DNA of 64,000 nt, from NCBI RefSeq assembly GCF_040718835.1, contig NZ_JBFEFG010000268.1:62001-126000 (forward strand). Direction: 5' to 3'. The position numbers and the translations under genes were made by a program. Each line of letters opens with the position of its first letter. Positions within the stretch are counted from its first letter, which is position 1. Shown piece by piece: positions 10,225 through 18,608 of the stretch. Source of the stretch: Bremerella sp. JC817 (GTDB lineage Bacteria; Planctomycetota; Planctomycetia; Pirellulales; Pirellulaceae). The notes under the pieces are model-generated. The model was not told where the DNA came from. It did not search any database and saw nothing but the letters and a program-made list of their open reading frames with translations.

Positions 10225-10854
10225 CTAAGCGTCGGGCAGCCACGATGCGCTTGACAGCAATTTATTCAATCGCTGGAGTGCACGGATATAGCGGTTGCTG
10301 GCCGCCGTCTTACTGATGTTCAATTCGACCGCGACTTCCGAGTTCGACAACTCGTCGAAGTGCCGCAAGGCGATGACCTCGCGATCGAGCGGATCCATAT
10401 TCTCAAGCGTCGAGCGCAGTCGCTGGCGGAATTCCTGCTTCGCGACATCGCGACTGGGGCTCATCATGCCAGCGGCAAGAAACTGCGAGAGCGATTCCGG
10501 GTTTGCGTAGGAAGGGGAATTATTACTGAGCGATACTTCGAGCTTGGCATCCCGTTTCTGGACGCCCAGGTGATGGCGATGGGCGGCGATGATCTGCTGA
10601 CGCGCCAGCAAACGGAGCCATAATTTCGGTGGCAGGTTACGTTGCTCGAGGAACGCCGGTAATTGCCGGGCTGCTTCGAGGTAAGTCTCTTGCAGAATGT
10701 CGGAAGGATCGACGCGACCTGCCACGCGGGAATCGAGCCGAATGTCGATCATGCGGCGAAGCCGTTCGCGATGCTCAGCAAACAACGACGCCAGACCGTC
10801 ATTCCCCGCTTGGAGAGGCTGAAACTCGGACTCGTGTTGGGGATCGTTCGTCAT
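10225..10854 (-). CDS. ECF-type RNA polymerase sigma factor
   Basis: Reading from the ATG at 10854 gives a 209-residue protein; an upstream extension in frame looks non-coding. Region 2 is visible in 'VDPSDILQETYLEAARQL', and region 4 in 'HFDELSNSEVAVELNISK' followed by an Arg-rich recognition helix. No anti-sigma factor gene is adjacent. Instead a Ser/Thr kinase gene follows in the same direction. This arrangement is typical of planctomycete ECF groups in which the kinase is thought to control the sigma factor by phosphorylation. A perfect inverted repeat about 50 bases upstream of the start could take part in its control. Confidence 0.88.
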   Translation of the reverse strand: MTNDPQHESEFQPLQAGNDGLASLFAEHRERLRRMIDIRLDSRVAGRVDPSDILQETYLEAARQLPAFLEQRNLPPKLWLRLLARQQIIAAHRHHLGVQKRDAKLEVSLSNNSPSYANPESLSQFLAAGMMSPSRDVAKQEFRQRLRSTLENMDPLDREVIALRHFDELSNSEVAVELNISKTAASNRYIRALQRLNKLLSSASWLPDA

Positions 10855-10901
10855 GACTTCATTATACGCCGCAGCACAAACAACGGGGACAAACGCGAAT
10901 C

Positions 10902-10928
10902 GTCTCACTTTTAGGCCGTTCGTGAGAC
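10902..10928. promoter_or_regulatory. Inverted repeat upstream of the ECF sigma gene
   Basis: GTCTCAC (10902-10908) and GTGAGAC (10922-10928) are perfect 7-bp inverted arms separated by 13 bases. They lie 47-74 bases upstream of the sigma factor ATG and about 120 bases upstream of the divergent MFS gene. It may be an operator or an RNA hairpin in the leader; no T run follows on either strand. Confidence 0.4.
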
Positions 10929-11045
10929 AGTTGAGATGGTCCGCGCGTACATTCAGGATGCTTTGCAAACCTAGTCAACTTAGGTACGATCGCGAAGATT
11001 GAACGTCGAACTAGCTTCGTAGCGTGACCCTCTGAGATTAAACCG

Positions 11046-12281
11046 TTGATTTTCCGTTTCTGTTTGTACGGCTTCCTGAAAAATCAACGGTACTTTGCGC
11101 CGTTCTGGATTCTGGCGTTTCTGGAGAAAGATCTCACCTACGCCATGATCGGGCTGCTGATCGGGTTCCGTGAGATTAGTGTGGCAGTGCTCGAGATTCC
11201 CACCGGAGCCATCGCCGACTCGGTCGGGCGACGCGGGGCGATGATTCTGTCGCATGTTGCGTATGTCGTTGCGTTTGTCATGTTTGGCCTGGCGTCGTCC
11301 GTTGCGATCTTGTTTGTCGCGATGTTTGCTTTCGCGATAGGCGAGGCATTTCGTACCGGAACCCACAAAGCAATTATCTTTGCCTGGCTGAAAAGCCAAG
11401 GACGCGAACGGGAAAAGACCCACATCTATGGGATCACACGCAGTTGGTCTCAGATGGGATCGGCCTTGTCCGTCGTATTGGCGGCTGCTCTGGTCTTTTG
11501 GCTGGAAGAGTACACGGTGATCTTCTGGATCAGTGCGGTTCCCGCAGCTTTAAATATCTTGAACTTCCTCAGCTATCCCAAGTCGCTCGACTTCTCAGGT
11601 GATAAGAAGCCGCAGCGAGAGAACGCGATGCGCATGCTTTGGAAGGCGACCTTACAATGTTTTACTTCGCCGAAACTTCGCCGACCGATTACCGAATCGA
11701 TGGGGTTCGAGGGAATTTACGGGGCCAGTAAGGACTACCTTCAACCTCTGATTCAATCCGCAGCTTTGGCGTTGCCGCTGCTGGTGACGTGGGAAGCGAC
11801 CCAGCGAACGGCCCTATTGATCGCTGCGATCTACGCGGTGCTGTACCTGCTGGGAAGCTTTGCCTCGCGATACGCAGGGCCTTTCTCGTTGCGGTTTGAA
11901 AACGAACAAAACGCTGCCATGTCGCTCTGGTTGGCTTACGCGGCAACGTTCGGCATTTTGCTGTTGGGGACTGTCACCAGTTGGACAGGACTGGCCATCT
12001 TTAGCTTTGTCGTTTTGGCGATCATGCAAAACCTGTGGCGTCCTATTCTGATCAGTCGTGTCGCGGACGAAGCCAACGACGATGCCATGGCAACCGTGCT
12101 GAGCGTCGAGTCGCAGGCAAAGTCGATCGGTATTGCCATCATCGCCCCAGTCCTGGGAATTGCCGTCGACCAGATGCCACCAGACTATCGCTTCGCCCCG
12201 ATCGCGCTGCTGGGAATCGCAATCGCTGTGGGGGCACTCGTCTCGAATGCGACGCGACGTCGCACGGTCACCACAGAATAA
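11046..12281 (+). CDS. Major facilitator superfamily transporter
   Basis: This 411-residue protein is dominated by about 12 hydrophobic segments. The N-terminus 'FLKNQRYFAPFWILAFLEKD' and the 'FREISVAVLEIPTGAIADSV' stretch after TM2 match a distinct MFS group in which the conserved loop reads EIPTGAIAD followed by a basic GRR. The only sensible start is TTG at 11046, because an in-frame TGA sits at 11025. Substrate and direction are not evident. It is divergent from the sigma/kinase pair and lies about 330 bases upstream of the Fur box of the iron operon, so it is probably transcribed on its own. Confidence 0.82.
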   Translation: MIFRFCLYGFLKNQRYFAPFWILAFLEKDLTYAMIGLLIGFREISVAVLEIPTGAIADSVGRRGAMILSHVAYVVAFVMFGLASSVAILFVAMFAFAIGEAFRTGTHKAIIFAWLKSQGREREKTHIYGITRSWSQMGSALSVVLAAALVFWLEEYTVIFWISAVPAALNILNFLSYPKSLDFSGDKKPQRENAMRMLWKATLQCFTSPKLRRPITESMGFEGIYGASKDYLQPLIQSAALALPLLVTWEATQRTALLIAAIYAVLYLLGSFASRYAGPFSLRFENEQNAAMSLWLAYAATFGILLLGTVTSWTGLAIFSFVVLAIMQNLWRPILISRVADEANDDAMATVLSVESQAKSIGIAIIAPVLGIAVDQMPPDYRFAPIALLGIAIAVGALVSNATRRRTVTTE

Positions 12282-12570
12282 TTCTTCACAATTCCAAACG
12301 AATTCTCGCATGGCGATCTGTCTCTTGAAACGACACGCCTGTCGTTGGAAACGACTTCCAACATGATAGAGCGAACATCGGACGTTTACCTGACCAGAGG
12401 GGGCATTGCCGTCTACATGTAAATCGTCCGCACTATGGCCTGGAATTGGGGGTAATGACGGGGCATCCCCTTGCTGCCTACGAAAGCGAGATGCAGTGAC
12501 GAACGTTGATCGATCTTGCTGAAGTCTGCCTTGTGGTCAGCCAGATTGGGTTTTCAATTGTCGGCACGAC

Positions 12571-12598
12571 TTGCGAGAATGGCGAACTTTGATAGCAT
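12571..12598 (+). promoter_or_regulatory. Candidate sigma-70-like promoter of the iron operon
   Basis: TTGCGA (12571-12576) and TAGCAT (12593-12598) are separated by 16 bases and resemble -35 and -10 boxes (4 of 6 matches each). The Fur box begins 10 bases downstream, so bound Fur would cover the transcription start. This is weak by itself and is supported mainly by the position of the Fur box. Confidence 0.35.
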
Positions 12599-12607
12599 TA
12601 CGACCTG

Positions 12608-12626
12608 ACTAATGAGAATTAGTATC
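12608..12626 (+). promoter_or_regulatory. Fur box (ferric uptake regulator binding site)
   Basis: The 19 bases ACTAATGAGAATTAGTATC match the classical 19-bp Fur consensus GATAATGATAATCATTATC at 14 positions and contain the perfect inverted repeat ACTAAT-GAGA-ATTAGT. It lies upstream of a gene run encoding an iron-type ABC importer and a PepSY membrane protein, and no other gene lies between it and that operon. Fur with Fe2+ should repress the operon when iron is plentiful. Confidence 0.75.
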
Positions 12627-12878
12627 ACTGCTCGAGAGACGAAATAGCCGTCAGTTGGGACTCTTTCACTTTCCCAGCGATTAGCCAAAACGCCGTCTCG
12701 ATTGTGCCTTGAACTATGGTTCGTGGCCGTCTTGTTGCGGAAGTAGGTCAGCCTGACCCCCAGCCATTCTGCGACGCGATAAGAGAGCCCTATCCTGTTT
12801 CGTCCGTCGTTTCCAGAAGTCGCGAAACCCATCGGCGAAGCTGTGGACATGTATCGCCTTTCCGAAAGAATCAAAATT

Positions 12879-13823
12879 ATGAGTCGCCGTGGATTTACCC
12901 TCGTCGAACTGCTCGTCGTGATTGCCATCATTGGCGTGCTGATCTCGTTGCTGCTGCCTGCCGTTCAACAGGCCCGTGAAGCGGCGCGTCGTGCCCAGTG
13001 CACCAATAACTTGAAGCAGTTGGGACTGGCCGTCCATAACTATCACGATACCCATAATTCGCTTCCGTTCCCCGACCTTGGGATCACCTTCGAGTCCGGG
13101 AACAAGTGGGTCAATAGCTGGGGCCTGGCACTGCTGCCAATGCTGGAGCAAGGTGCGGCTTGGGATCAGTTCGATCCGACGGCAACCAACGGTGTTTCGG
13201 ATCAGGCAAATCAAGATATTGTCACCGTTCAGCTTGGCGCCTTCGTTTGTCCAACGACCCCACGCAGCGGACTGATTCAGGGCATCATCGAACAAGAAGA
13301 CGACGCATCGTCGTTCAACACCAGCATGGCGGCCGCCCCCGGCGACTACTTCATTGCACGTAGTTTCCGTGACGACACAATGACGCCGCGAGAAGTGGTG
13401 GGGGCATTCTTCGACGGAAGTTATACCCGTCCGGTCCGGTTCAATGCCTCGACCGACGGTCTGTCGAACACGATGTTCTTCTTTGAACGTGCCAACTTCC
13501 CGAACGTCGTAATCCGCGGCAAACAGAAGAAGGATCCGGCGGACTACTCGTATGCCTCGGTGGTCGATACAAACTTTCAAGGATGGTGGGCTTCGACCCA
13601 ACACGACCGAGTCCGAAGCTGGACGTTCGACGGGAAGCAGTACTACGGACCATGCGTGGTCAATTGCACCAACGACTGGGGTGGAGCTTTCTCGTACCAT
13701 CCAGGCGGAATGAACGCGTCGGTTGGCGACGGCTCGGTGCGTTTTGTACCGGAAACGGTTGACAAGGGAGCCTTCCGGGCGTTCGTTGGTCGTGACGATG
13801 GCCTCGTCCTGAACGGCTTGTAA
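12879..13823 (+). CDS. DUF1559 pseudopilin-like protein (H-X9-DG), first gene of the iron operon
   Basis: This protein has a type IV pilin-like N-terminus: a short basic leader, then 'GFTLVELLVVIAIIGVL' with the prepilin peptidase site after Gly and Glu at +5. It continues with the planctomycete 'QQAREAARRAQCTNNLKQ' helix and a C-terminal 'HPGGMNASVGDG', an exact H-X9-DG motif. I prefer the ATG at 12879 (314 residues), which has a short leader and GAAAGAA upstream; a GTG at 12843 is in frame. Planctomycetes carry dozens of DUF1559 paralogs of unclear function, thought to be processed and assembled at the cell surface. Here it leads a Fur-box operon with an iron importer, so a role in iron capture is inferred. 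The lipoprotein gene follows after 37 bases. Confidence 0.88.
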   Translation: MSRRGFTLVELLVVIAIIGVLISLLLPAVQQAREAARRAQCTNNLKQLGLAVHNYHDTHNSLPFPDLGITFESGNKWVNSWGLALLPMLEQGAAWDQFDPTATNGVSDQANQDIVTVQLGAFVCPTTPRSGLIQGIIEQEDDASSFNTSMAAAPGDYFIARSFRDDTMTPREVVGAFFDGSYTRPVRFNASTDGLSNTMFFFERANFPNVVIRGKQKKDPADYSYASVVDTNFQGWWASTQHDRVRSWTFDGKQYYGPCVVNCTNDWGGAFSYHPGGMNASVGDGSVRFVPETVDKGAFRAFVGRDDGLVLNGL

Positions 13824-13860
13824 TCGCCAATCATTTTCCAAGACAGAAAGGGCAAGTGAG

Positions 13861-14352
13861 ATGGCCAACAACCTGCTCCGGCTGTGCCTGTTAATAGGCA
13901 TGCTGACAACGTTTGGCTGCACGCAAAGCAAGCCGTACGACGCCATCGCGACGCATCCGGTAACCGGCACGGTGCACATCAACGGTGTGCCTGCTCAAGG
14001 GGCACTCGTACGCTTCTGGCCGCAGACAGTACAGCCGGGCGTCAAGTATCCGATCTCACCGGTCGGTAAGGTCGATGCCAGTGGGACCTATCAGTTGACC
14101 TCTTACGAAGGTCCTGATGGGGCGCCGCTCGGTGAATATGTCGTGACGATCACCTGGCCAGACCCAGACTGGCGACCGCCAGGCGGTGGCATGCCTCCAC
14201 CTCCACCAGATCGCCTTCTCGGAAAGTTCGGCGATTCTAAGAAACCTGTTCTGAAGTTCACGGTTGTGGATGGTCAGAATAATGTCGATCCGATCGTTTT
14301 GGACAACGCCAAGATCTTAGAAGGCTCGAAGCTTCCATCCGCTTCTAACTGA
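13861..14352 (+). CDS. Small lipoprotein with transthyretin-like/carboxypeptidase regulatory-like domain
   Basis: The 163-residue protein has a signal peptide ending in 'LTTFGC', a usable lipobox with Cys near residue 20. A beta-sandwich domain of the carboxypeptidase-regulatory/transthyretin type follows: 'PVTGTVHINGVPAQGALVRF', then a 'DASGTYQL' strand. A Pro/Gly-rich linker lies near residues 104-118. It should be a membrane-anchored periplasmic or surface protein. The lipoprotein at 45938-46372, which follows the other DUF1559 gene, has the same core pattern (PVxGTVxxNGxPxxG). The two families therefore occur as a pair at the head of both nutrient operons. Molecular function is unknown. 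Confidence 0.78.
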   Translation: MANNLLRLCLLIGMLTTFGCTQSKPYDAIATHPVTGTVHINGVPAQGALVRFWPQTVQPGVKYPISPVGKVDASGTYQLTSYEGPDGAPLGEYVVTITWPDPDWRPPGGGMPPPPPDRLLGKFGDSKKPVLKFTVVDGQNNVDPIVLDNAKILEGSKLPSASN

Positions 14353-14380
14353 AGCGGACTAGAGGCGACTTGAATCGCAT

Positions 14381-15538
14381 ATGGGTAAACGCTGGCGTGC
14401 CTATTGGTTCACCGTACACCGCTGGCTGGGGCTGACAGTCGGGCTGTTGTTTGCGCTATTGGGACTGACAGGCAGTTTTCTGGTGTTTCATCATGCGATC
14501 GACGCCTGGATCGAGCCCGACCTGCTTCGTGTGGAACGATCAGGTGAGCCGCGGCCCTTGGCCGAAGTCTTCGATGTCGCGCGATCCGTGGGCCAACAGG
14601 ACGGAAGAGTCCTGAAATTCGCTGACGCCCCCCGTGAAGAGGATCGCGTGTGGACGGTTTGGTTTCAATCCGACGCCGTCCCGGGATCGCCATTTCATCA
14701 CGTCTACGTCGATCCCTATACCGCCGAAGTAACCGGTCAACGCGTGCGAGGAACGTACCTCGTCACCTGGCTCTATTTACTTCACATCCAACTTCTCGCC
14801 GGGCATAACGGCGAGATTGTCGTCGGGCTGACGGGCATCGTGCTGTTGGTCTCGATTGTCTCGGGACTGTACTTATGGTGGCCGCTGTGGAAGCATAGCT
14901 GGCGATCGGCATTTGCAATCCGCTCTGGCTCGCGGCTGATGTTCGATCTGCATAAGACTCCGGGGATTGTGAGTGTGCCATTTCTTTTGGTGATTGCGTT
15001 CACGGGCGTCTATATGGTTTTCCCTGGTTGGTTTACGCCAGTTGGCAAGTTGTTTTCAACCAAAGAACCGAAACCCGAAGTGAAACTCAAGTCAGAACCA
15101 GGTAGCAACCCCGTGCCGATCACGGTTGATCAAGCGGTCGAGATCGGATTGGCGGCACTGCCTGAGAGCCAATTGAACAGGATTCACTTTCCGACGAAGC
15201 CTGACGGCGTGTTTATGATTCGCGCCCGACAACCGGGCGATATCCGACAATGGATGGGAAGTAGCCGCGCGTGGGTCGAGCAGTACTCCGGAGAGGTGCT
15301 TTCGGTCCGCGATATTCGCGAGCAAGATGCCGTCGATACGTTCTTCGCCTGGCAATTCCCGCTGCACAATGGAGAAGCGTTTGGCTTGGTGGGGCGTTGG
15401 TGCGTCTTCGTCGTCGGCTTTCTGCCTGCTATGCTTTATGTAACGGGATTTTGTTTGTGGTGGCGAAAAGGAAGAGCTCGTCGCAAGCAACAACGAAACC
15501 GCGTGAAGCGGTCCACGGACTCTACAACTGCCGAATAA
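14381..15538 (+). CDS. PepSY-associated membrane protein (iron-uptake associated)
   Basis: The 385-residue protein has four membrane helices (about 15-37, 146-168, 193-215, 345-370) with histidines at their ends ('VHRWLGLTVGL', 'FDLHKTPGIVSVPF', 'FPLHNGEAFG'). Two PepSY-like extracytoplasmic loops include 'HVYVDPYTAEVTGQ' and 'WVEQYSGEVLSVRD'. The helix-end histidines resemble those of the heme-containing FoxB/PiuB-like relatives, which reduce ferric iron bound to siderophores at the inner membrane. The neighbouring ABC importer and Fur box fit that reading; reductase activity is inferred. It lies 28 bases after the lipoprotein gene and 47 before the binding-protein gene. Confidence 0.85.
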   Translation: MGKRWRAYWFTVHRWLGLTVGLLFALLGLTGSFLVFHHAIDAWIEPDLLRVERSGEPRPLAEVFDVARSVGQQDGRVLKFADAPREEDRVWTVWFQSDAVPGSPFHHVYVDPYTAEVTGQRVRGTYLVTWLYLLHIQLLAGHNGEIVVGLTGIVLLVSIVSGLYLWWPLWKHSWRSAFAIRSGSRLMFDLHKTPGIVSVPFLLVIAFTGVYMVFPGWFTPVGKLFSTKEPKPEVKLKSEPGSNPVPITVDQAVEIGLAALPESQLNRIHFPTKPDGVFMIRARQPGDIRQWMGSSRAWVEQYSGEVLSVRDIREQDAVDTFFAWQFPLHNGEAFGLVGRWCVFVVGFLPAMLYVTGFCLWWRKGRARRKQQRNRVKRSTDSTTAE

Positions 15539-15585
15539 TTCTCTCGTCAGGCACCTTCTTTAAAAGCATGGTTAGCTGATACTCG

Positions 15586-16746
15586 ATGGCGTTTCGAAAA
15601 TTCGTTCTGGTTCTGCTTCTAATCTCCGCGTTCGAAAATGGCGGCTGCTCGCCGCAGCAGAAAAGTCAGTCCGAGCATCCCAAGACGAATTCGCTGGCGG
15701 TGACCGATCTGGCGGGACGCGAAGTTATTATCCCGCAGCCTGTCGAACGTATTGTCTTGATGAGAAGTCTTTGCCTTTACGAACTGGCGACGGTCCTCGG
15801 GGATGAAACCGGTTCTCGCCTAGTCGGCTGGGATAGTTCGCTGAAGACAGGGGATCGCGATGCTTACGATAAGTTCGTCGAACGTTTCCCAGAATTAGCC
15901 CAAGTCACCGAATTGGGAGACGTGTTAAAGGACGCCGTCAGTGCCGAGGCGGTCCTGGGATTGAAGCCCGACCTGGTGATTATGAACACCTATATGAGGC
16001 AACGGAAATCGATAGGAGTTGAACGACTGGAAGCGGCAGGCGTGCCGATTCTGTACCTGGAGTTCGACGATCCATTCCGCGATCCACAGCGAAGCATTCG
16101 CCTGCTGGGGAAGGTCCTCGGTCGGCAGCAGAGAGCGGACGAGGCGGCCGACTGGGTCGATGCCCAATTGGATGAGGTGCTCGGTCACGAGTTTCCAGAG
16201 GACAAGCCGTCGATCTACATGGAAGCAGGTACCTACGGCGCGAGCCAGTACGGCAATACGTTTGGAAGAACGCAACAGGGAGCCGTTTCCAACTGGGCAA
16301 GTGTTCTGGATCAACTGCCGTGTCGCAACGTCGCCGACGGTGCGGTCAGCGGGATGTATGGACTAGGAGTGATTCGGCCTGAGTATTTGCTGACCAGCGA
16401 TCCTGAAATCGTGGTGGTGACCGGCGCACATTGGACTTCGTTCCCCGATAGCTTGCGTTTGGGATATCTGGCAGAAGAGAAGCCTGCCCAAGCCGCCCTG
16501 CAAGCGTACAGCAACCGAGAAGGTTGGTCCGAACTGAATGCGGTGAAGCACAGAAAGGTTTACGGGCTCCATACCCGCTTCGGCAGTCATATCACTAGCT
16601 TCGCCGCAGCCCAGCAGTTGGCGAAATGGATCGATCCCGAGAAGTTCGCTCACTTAAATCCGCTGGACTCACTGCGGGAGTTTCACGAGGAGTTCCTTCC
16701 AATTGAATTCAGTGGAACCTGGATTGTGCAGAGCAACGATGAGTAA
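15586..16746 (+). CDS. Iron(III)/siderophore ABC transporter substrate-binding protein
   Basis: The 386-residue protein has an export signal with Cys near residue 21 ('FENGGCS', a poor lipobox match but plausible). Its FecB/BtuF-like fold begins with 'VTDLAGREVIIPQPVERIV', the usual start of class III metal-chelate binding proteins, followed by 'LKPDLVIMNTYM'. It should bind an iron chelate (or corrinoid/heme) in the periplasm and deliver it to the permease encoded next. The permease gene overlaps its end by eight bases. Iron is favoured because of the Fur box and the PepSY gene. No TonB-dependent receptor gene is present in the operon. Confidence 0.86.
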   Translation: MAFRKFVLVLLLISAFENGGCSPQQKSQSEHPKTNSLAVTDLAGREVIIPQPVERIVLMRSLCLYELATVLGDETGSRLVGWDSSLKTGDRDAYDKFVERFPELAQVTELGDVLKDAVSAEAVLGLKPDLVIMNTYMRQRKSIGVERLEAAGVPILYLEFDDPFRDPQRSIRLLGKVLGRQQRADEAADWVDAQLDEVLGHEFPEDKPSIYMEAGTYGASQYGNTFGRTQQGAVSNWASVLDQLPCRNVADGAVSGMYGLGVIRPEYLLTSDPEIVVVTGAHWTSFPDSLRLGYLAEEKPAQAALQAYSNREGWSELNAVKHRKVYGLHTRFGSHITSFAAAQQLAKWIDPEKFAHLNPLDSLREFHEEFLPIEFSGTWIVQSNDE

Positions 16747-17803
16747 CGCCACGAATCGCTCACCATCACGCAATGCCATCGCGTATCGATCTCTTTCGCG
16801 GCAGCGACTGGGAATCTTAGCAATCGCGATCGGCTTGCTGTTGGCGGCGGTCGGGCTCGATCTGGTAACGGGCCCTGCGAATCTAAGTTGGGGCGATCTC
16901 CTAACCGCCGTGTTCAGTCCGACGAACTCGGATCCAGCCCATCGCACAATTGTTTGGTCGTTCCGCCTACCTTCTGCCTTGATGGCGATCGTTGTCGGGG
17001 CTTCGCTCGGAATCGCAGGGGCCCAGATGCAGACGATTCTCAACAATCCGCTGGCCAGCCCATTTACATTAGGGGTTTCCGCTTCCGCCAGTTTCGGTGC
17101 GGCACTTGTGCTCGTGTTTGGCAGTGCGATTACCTGGTTGCCAGTCGCCTGGTTGGTTCCGATCAGTGCGTTCGCGTTTGCGCTGTCGAGCGCTATGCTG
17201 ATTTACTCGTTAGGTCAGATGCGCGGTGGAGCAACCGAGTCTATCATCGTTGGCGGAGTTGCCTTGCACTTCCTGTTCAGTGCCGGCGTGGCCTTCCTGC
17301 AGTTCATCGCGGCGGACGATGCTCTGCATGCCATCGTCTTTTGGATCTTTGGAACCTTGGAAGGGGCAACCTGGCAGAACACGGCCATTGTTGCGTCCGT
17401 ATTGGTCATCGCGATGGTGTGGCTTTTGCGCGATGCCTGGCAACTCACATCGCTGCGACTGGGTGACCATCATGCTCGAAGCCTCGGGATCGATGTTGGT
17501 CGCATCCGTTTACGGACGTTGATTGTCGCGTCCATCGTGACCGCGACCGCTGTCTGTTTCACTGGAGCGATCGGGTTTGTCGGACTGGTCGCTCCGCATC
17601 TGGCGCGAACCGTGGTGGGGGAAGATCAACGATACTTCATACCGTTGTCGACACTAATCGGAGCAATCGTGGTCAGCCTGGCGGCCGTGGTCAGCAAGGT
17701 GCTGGTGCCAGGAACCGTCTTTCCAATTGGGATTGTTACGGCGGCGCTTGGTGCCCCTTTTCTGGCGGCAATTGCCTTGCGTTCGAGGAGGACTTACTGG
17801 TGA
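16739..17803 (+). CDS. FecCD-family iron ABC transporter permease
   Basis: Reading from the ATG at 16739, which overlaps the binding-protein stop, gives 354 residues with about ten membrane helices. Family marks are 'RLPSALMAIVVGASLGIAGA', 'NNPLASPFTLGVSASASFGA' and, near the C-terminus, 'GAIGFVGLVAPHLAR', the loop that contacts the ATPase. It should form the homodimeric inner-membrane channel of a siderophore/heme/vitamin B12-type importer. The 3' end overlaps the ATPase gene by four bases (GTGA), so binding protein, permease and ATPase are translationally coupled. Confidence 0.9.
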   Translation: MSNATNRSPSRNAIAYRSLSRQRLGILAIAIGLLLAAVGLDLVTGPANLSWGDLLTAVFSPTNSDPAHRTIVWSFRLPSALMAIVVGASLGIAGAQMQTILNNPLASPFTLGVSASASFGAALVLVFGSAITWLPVAWLVPISAFAFALSSAMLIYSLGQMRGGATESIIVGGVALHFLFSAGVAFLQFIAADDALHAIVFWIFGTLEGATWQNTAIVASVLVIAMVWLLRDAWQLTSLRLGDHHARSLGIDVGRIRLRTLIVASIVTATAVCFTGAIGFVGLVAPHLARTVVGEDQRYFIPLSTLIGAIVVSLAAVVSKVLVPGTVFPIGIVTAALGAPFLAAIALRSRRTYW

Positions 17804-18570
17804 TCCTCACCGCAAAGCGATTGTCTTTTCACTATGGTGCGATGCGTGTGCTTCACGAGGTCGATCTCACGATTGAACCTGGCATCACAGCGATTGTCGG
17901 ACCGAACGCGGCTGGCAAGTCCACGCTGATGAAGTGCCTGGGCGGCATACTCAAGGGTGACGGCAAGATATGTCTCGACGGAGAAGACATCGCACAGTGG
18001 CCGACGATGCAAACCGCTCAGCGGATCGGCTACCTGCCGCAAGACTTCGCACCGCAAGCCCTTCTGAGTGTTTTCGAAACCATCTTGTTGGGACGACTGA
18101 ACACCCTTGGCTGGCAAGTGTCGGACGACGACATCGCTCGCGTCGAGGCGATGCTTAGCGAGATGCAGCTCGAAGAACTCGGCCAGCGGCGGCTCGATCA
18201 ATTGAGCGGCGGTCAGGCCCAACTCGTCGCGATTGCTCAAGCATTGGTCCGAGAACCTGAAGTGCTGCTACTCGACGAGCCGACTTCCAACCTAGATCTT
18301 CGGCGACAATTCGAAGTCTTGTCGTTCGTGCGAGATTGGACGAAGCGAAAGGAGGCCGCTTCGGTGGTGGCGATTCACGACTTGAATCTGGCGGCCCGAT
18401 TTGCGGACCGCATCGTAGTGATGTCAGACGGAAGGATTCATAGTCATGGAGTTCCGGCGACAGTCTTGACTCGTGAAACAATCGCCGCGGTCTATTCGGT
18501 CGAGGCCCATATCGTCGTGGAAGATGGCGAAACGTATATTCATGTCACCGGCACGCTTCCCGCGCCGTAA
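17800..18570 (+). CDS. Iron ABC transporter ATP-binding protein
   Basis: The 256-residue ATPase starts at a GTG that overlaps the permease stop. It has Walker A 'GPNAAGKST' (about residues 36-44), signature 'LSGGQAQLVAIAQAL' and Walker B 'VLLLDEPTS', then an H-loop in 'VVAIHDLNL'. It fits the FecE/FepC group that powers class III metal-chelate importers. It completes the transporter begun at 15586. The methyltransferase gene follows after 38 bases and is probably co-transcribed. Confidence 0.92.
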   Translation: MILTAKRLSFHYGAMRVLHEVDLTIEPGITAIVGPNAAGKSTLMKCLGGILKGDGKICLDGEDIAQWPTMQTAQRIGYLPQDFAPQALLSVFETILLGRLNTLGWQVSDDDIARVEAMLSEMQLEELGQRRLDQLSGGQAQLVAIAQALVREPEVLLLDEPTSNLDLRRQFEVLSFVRDWTKRKEAASVVAIHDLNLAARFADRIVVMSDGRIHSHGVPATVLTRETIAAVYSVEAHIVVEDGETYIHVTGTLPAP

Positions 18571-18608
18571 CATTTCCCCAATCGACTTCCGGCAGAGAAG
18601 AATCTCTC

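Larger units (their letters stand above)
12282..12878. other. Long intergenic region before the iron operon
   Basis: No convincing gene lies here. Near the MFS stop are two overlapping perfect hairpins without a T run: AACGACA/TGTCGTT (12329-12335 and 12340-12346) and TTGGAA/TTCCAA (12345-12350 and 12356-12361). They may act as a weak transcription barrier. The rest holds the Fur box and a candidate promoter, followed by a leader of about 250 bases to the DUF1559 start. Confidence 0.6.

Noticed and set aside
10980..11423. A minus-strand frame overlapping the start of the first MFS gene
   Set aside because: It is antisense to conserved MFS residues, and its composition is rich in Arg, Asn and Gln without domains.
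12714..13982. A 422-codon minus-strand frame across the DUF1559 gene
   Set aside because: It runs antisense to a gene with clear pilin-like N-terminus and H-X9-DG motif; its own translation is low-complexity and shows no family signature. It is a product of the codon bias.
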